Positions 42,581-43,979 of a DNA stretch of 43,979 bases are shown here, piece after piece. Each line of letters begins with the position of its first letter. The stretch's first letter is position 1. The stretch covers positions 1 to 43,979 of the forward strand of contig JABCTZ010000023.1 of NCBI GenBank assembly GCA_018238155.1, in the 5' to 3' direction. This stretch comes from Candidatus Heimdallarchaeota archaeon (GTDB lineage Archaea > Asgardarchaeota > Heimdallarchaeia > JABLTI01). The notes under the pieces are model-generated. The model was not told the origin of the DNA. It ran no database searches and was given only the letters and a program-made list of their open reading frames with translations. The position numbers were made by a program, and so were the translations under genes.

Positions 42581-43600
42581 TCACCAATCGAAAATCCTAA
42601 ACAAATTATTGTTACCTTTTTCCAAATTTTCTTTTCTCATCTGAGATAATATTTCTCTGATATAAAGCATCTCTTCAATTGTAAAGGATTTTCCACTTTT
42701 TATTTTTTTAGCCATTTTTCCCCACCTTCTCATAACTTTGAAAAAATCTCTACCGGTAGATTTTCTATAGAAGGTATAATAGAGAATTAGCTTAAGATTT
42801 GAGCTATTCCTATAATTCTCTACTATTTGAAGAGTATCCCAAAGTAGATCCTGAACTGCCGGTATCTCCTGGACAGCTGGTCTATTCAACAAATGACTCA
42901 ATGTTTTATATCCGTTGTATTGTAGAACTATCAACGGGTCAATCTTTCCACTCACGAATTTTTTTTCAAGCCATAGTAGATATTTTTTTGATAAATTTAG
43001 GACTCTTCTCAAATCGTTACCCATGTTGTGTATATATGCTTCGCTTCGTCTAGACTCATGTTCTTTTGGGAAGAAATTAAATGATTCAAAATAAGTTACA
43101 CCAATATTTGCTAGTAGAATGAATGTTTGTAATGGTGTCATCTTCAACGTTCTTTCTATTGTTTGCTTAGATATTTTTTTGATACTTACTTCTTTTGTTT
43201 TCATCGAGTAATTAAATCTTAGGAGAATTGAATCTTTCTCAACTTCGATGTTATAATTCAATATGAATTCATCAAAAATCATTCCATTCCCATTTGAAAC
43301 CTCCATCAAACAAAAAGAGTTGAAATCACTATTGTTTAATTCCTTTTTTTCTTGCCATATTTTATTTTCTTTTAGTGGTTCTTTTCCTTCAAAGTATATG
43401 TGTAGTTCTGATGGTATTATTTTTACATTAGAATTTTCGCTTAATAATAGAAGAGAATTGTAAGCACTGAAAGGATTTAGATAAAAATTCCAGTACGGTT
43501 GATAGCATAACAATTCATCATTTATAATTGTATAAACATATTCAGTACTATCCTCTCTTTCACCAGATATTAGTAATGGAATAAAATGATTAGTTCGCAT
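42581..43600 (-). CDS. Family A protein, member 5 (unknown function)
   Basis: The longest member, 339 residues: IPLLISGEREDSTEYVYTII, YNSLLLLSENS, LKMTPLQTFILLANIGVTYF, LLWLEKKFVSGKIDPLIVLQ, YNGYKTLSHLL, a duplicated PAVQEIPAVQDLLWD, and LILYYTFYRKSTGRDFFKVM. The short PAVQ duplication is not in the other members. Its upstream region matches that of member 4. Its 3' end abuts the truncated DUF5615 gene, so this unit appears to have replaced the rest of that toxin. Confidence 0.72.
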   Translation of the reverse strand: MRTNHFIPLLISGEREDSTEYVYTIINDELLCYQPYWNFYLNPFSAYNSLLLLSENSNVKIIPSELHIYFEGKEPLKENKIWQEKKELNNSDFNSFCLMEVSNGNGMIFDEFILNYNIEVEKDSILLRFNYSMKTKEVSIKKISKQTIERTLKMTPLQTFILLANIGVTYFESFNFFPKEHESRRSEAYIHNMGNDLRRVLNLSKKYLLWLEKKFVSGKIDPLIVLQYNGYKTLSHLLNRPAVQEIPAVQDLLWDTLQIVENYRNSSNLKLILYYTFYRKSTGRDFFKVMRRWGKMAKKIKSGKSFTIEEMLYIREILSQMRKENLEKGNNNLFRIFDW

Positions 43601-43726
43601 ATGCTCTCAATCCTACTTCCTTTCAATCTACAAACCTTTTATTCCTCTTCCTTATATTTCCTTTGGGATTTCTTTTCCATCTATGCGTGTTCTTCCCGAA
43701 ATGGTCTTCTAGATCTTAAAGAAGAA
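43601..43726 (-). repeat. Upstream cassette shared by family A members 5 and 4
   Basis: The counterpart of 34615-34740, including the TATA-like AAATATAAGG and the start-proximal GAAAGGAAGTAGGATTGAG in gene direction, running into a repeat 5' half. Confidence 0.75.
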
Positions 43727-43870
43727 GCGAGGGCTGTAGAATCTACGTAATTATCAATTATTTTTTTCTCTTTTATTTATCCCTTACAGTCTCAGGTGAG
43801 ACTAGAGTCATTTGATCGAAAAAAGGATCTACTCAATTTATTTGTTTTAAAATTAACTTGAAGAAGTATA
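43694..43870 (+). repeat. Bipartite interspersed repeat, copy 16 (complete)
   Basis: CCCGAAATGGTCTTCTAGAT to GTAGAATCTAC, T-rich spacer, CCTTACAGTCTCAGGTGAGA, then AAAAGGATCTACTC and TTAACTTGAAGAAGTA. The palindrome GTAGATTCTAC is GTAGAATCTAC here, which keeps its symmetry. Confidence 0.9.
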
Positions 43871-43885
43871 GTTGATTGATTTTTA

Positions 43886-43979
43886 TTACCAAGTTTCTAT
43901 TTTCAAATTTTCGATTTTATTGAAATGCTTTAGATTTCTAGTTAATAATGGAATATCATTATTTATTGCAATCGCAGCA
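43886..43979 (-). CDS. C-terminal end of a VapC-like PIN-domain toxin (partial)
   Basis: Minus-strand frame from the window edge to a TAA at 43886-43888 reads AAIAINNDIPLLTRNLKHFN, then KIENLKIETW. This is the last acidic motif and closing strand of VapC toxins (DxxIAAxAI...PLxTxNxxHF). The rest lies beyond the window. It probably belongs to a VapBC pair, another toxin-antitoxin unit next to a repeat copy. Confidence 0.8.
   Translation of the reverse strand, partial: AAIAINNDIPLLTRNLKHFNKIENLKIETW

Noticed and set aside
1744..43870. CRISPR array from many similar repeats
   Set aside because: The copies are long, degenerate and separated by genes, with no regular 30-40-base spacers. No cas1, cas2 or effector genes are present; the Cas4-like protein belongs to the Argonaute operon.
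1744..43870. Integron attC sites
   Set aside because: Cassette-like layout is suggestive, but the repeats lack the attC core pairs (RYYYAAC/GTTRRRY) in a convincing position and no integrase is in the window.

Overview
This 44-kb window is AT-rich DNA (roughly 30% GC by eye) and is most likely archaeal. It has tightly packed operons with ATG, GTG and TTG starts, TATA-like boxes rather than -35/-10 promoters, HerA-NurA and HEPN-MNT modules, DUF433/DUF5615 toxin-antitoxin pairs and full-length Argonautes. Argonaute plus OAS-like nucleotidyltransferases would suit an Asgard-type archaeon, but nothing here proves the lineage. I saw no rRNA, tRNA or CRISPR array.

Left part (about 0.6-20 kb), a dense defence island. 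A HEPN-domain protein precedes a Dam methyltransferase-HerA-NurA operon (2100-6228). Converging on it is a winged-helix protein plus an Argonaute whose PIWI catalytic aspartates are replaced (9274-6241, minus). Divergent from that pair is a small PD-(D/E)XK-like gene, a strong stem-loop, then an operon of an 86-residue protein, a second Argonaute with an intact-looking DEDH tetrad, a Cas4/RecB-like nuclease, an RmuC-type nuclease and an HNH nuclease (9784-14214). Next come two OAS/CD-NTase-like nucleotidyltransferases with a possible HEPN-like partner (14437-17211), a PD-(D/E)XK nuclease and an HD phosphohydrolase.

Right part (about 20-44 kb), a mosaic of small modules. It holds three DUF433/DUF5615 toxin-antitoxin loci (one intact, one frameshifted, one truncated by a duplication), two HEAT-repeat proteins, and five members of an unrecognised family (called family A here; one carries a nonsense codon). 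It also holds a large secreted or membrane protein with a caspase-like His/Cys pair and calcium-binding repeats, split from its signal peptide by a frameshift. The rest is several decayed genes, a HEPN-MNT pair, an ABC-transporter fragment, a TIGR04255 module and the end of a VapC-like PIN gene.

The most striking large-scale pattern is a bipartite interspersed repeat. I found sixteen copies: five complete, seven with only the 5' half and four with only the 3' half. All lie on the plus strand regardless of gene direction, all lie between modules, and none lies inside an operon. They punctuate the region like cassette boundaries. By that reading, everything from Dam to HNH (about 1.9-14.3 kb), with both Argonautes, is one uninterrupted unit and the best candidate for an undescribed multi-component defence system.
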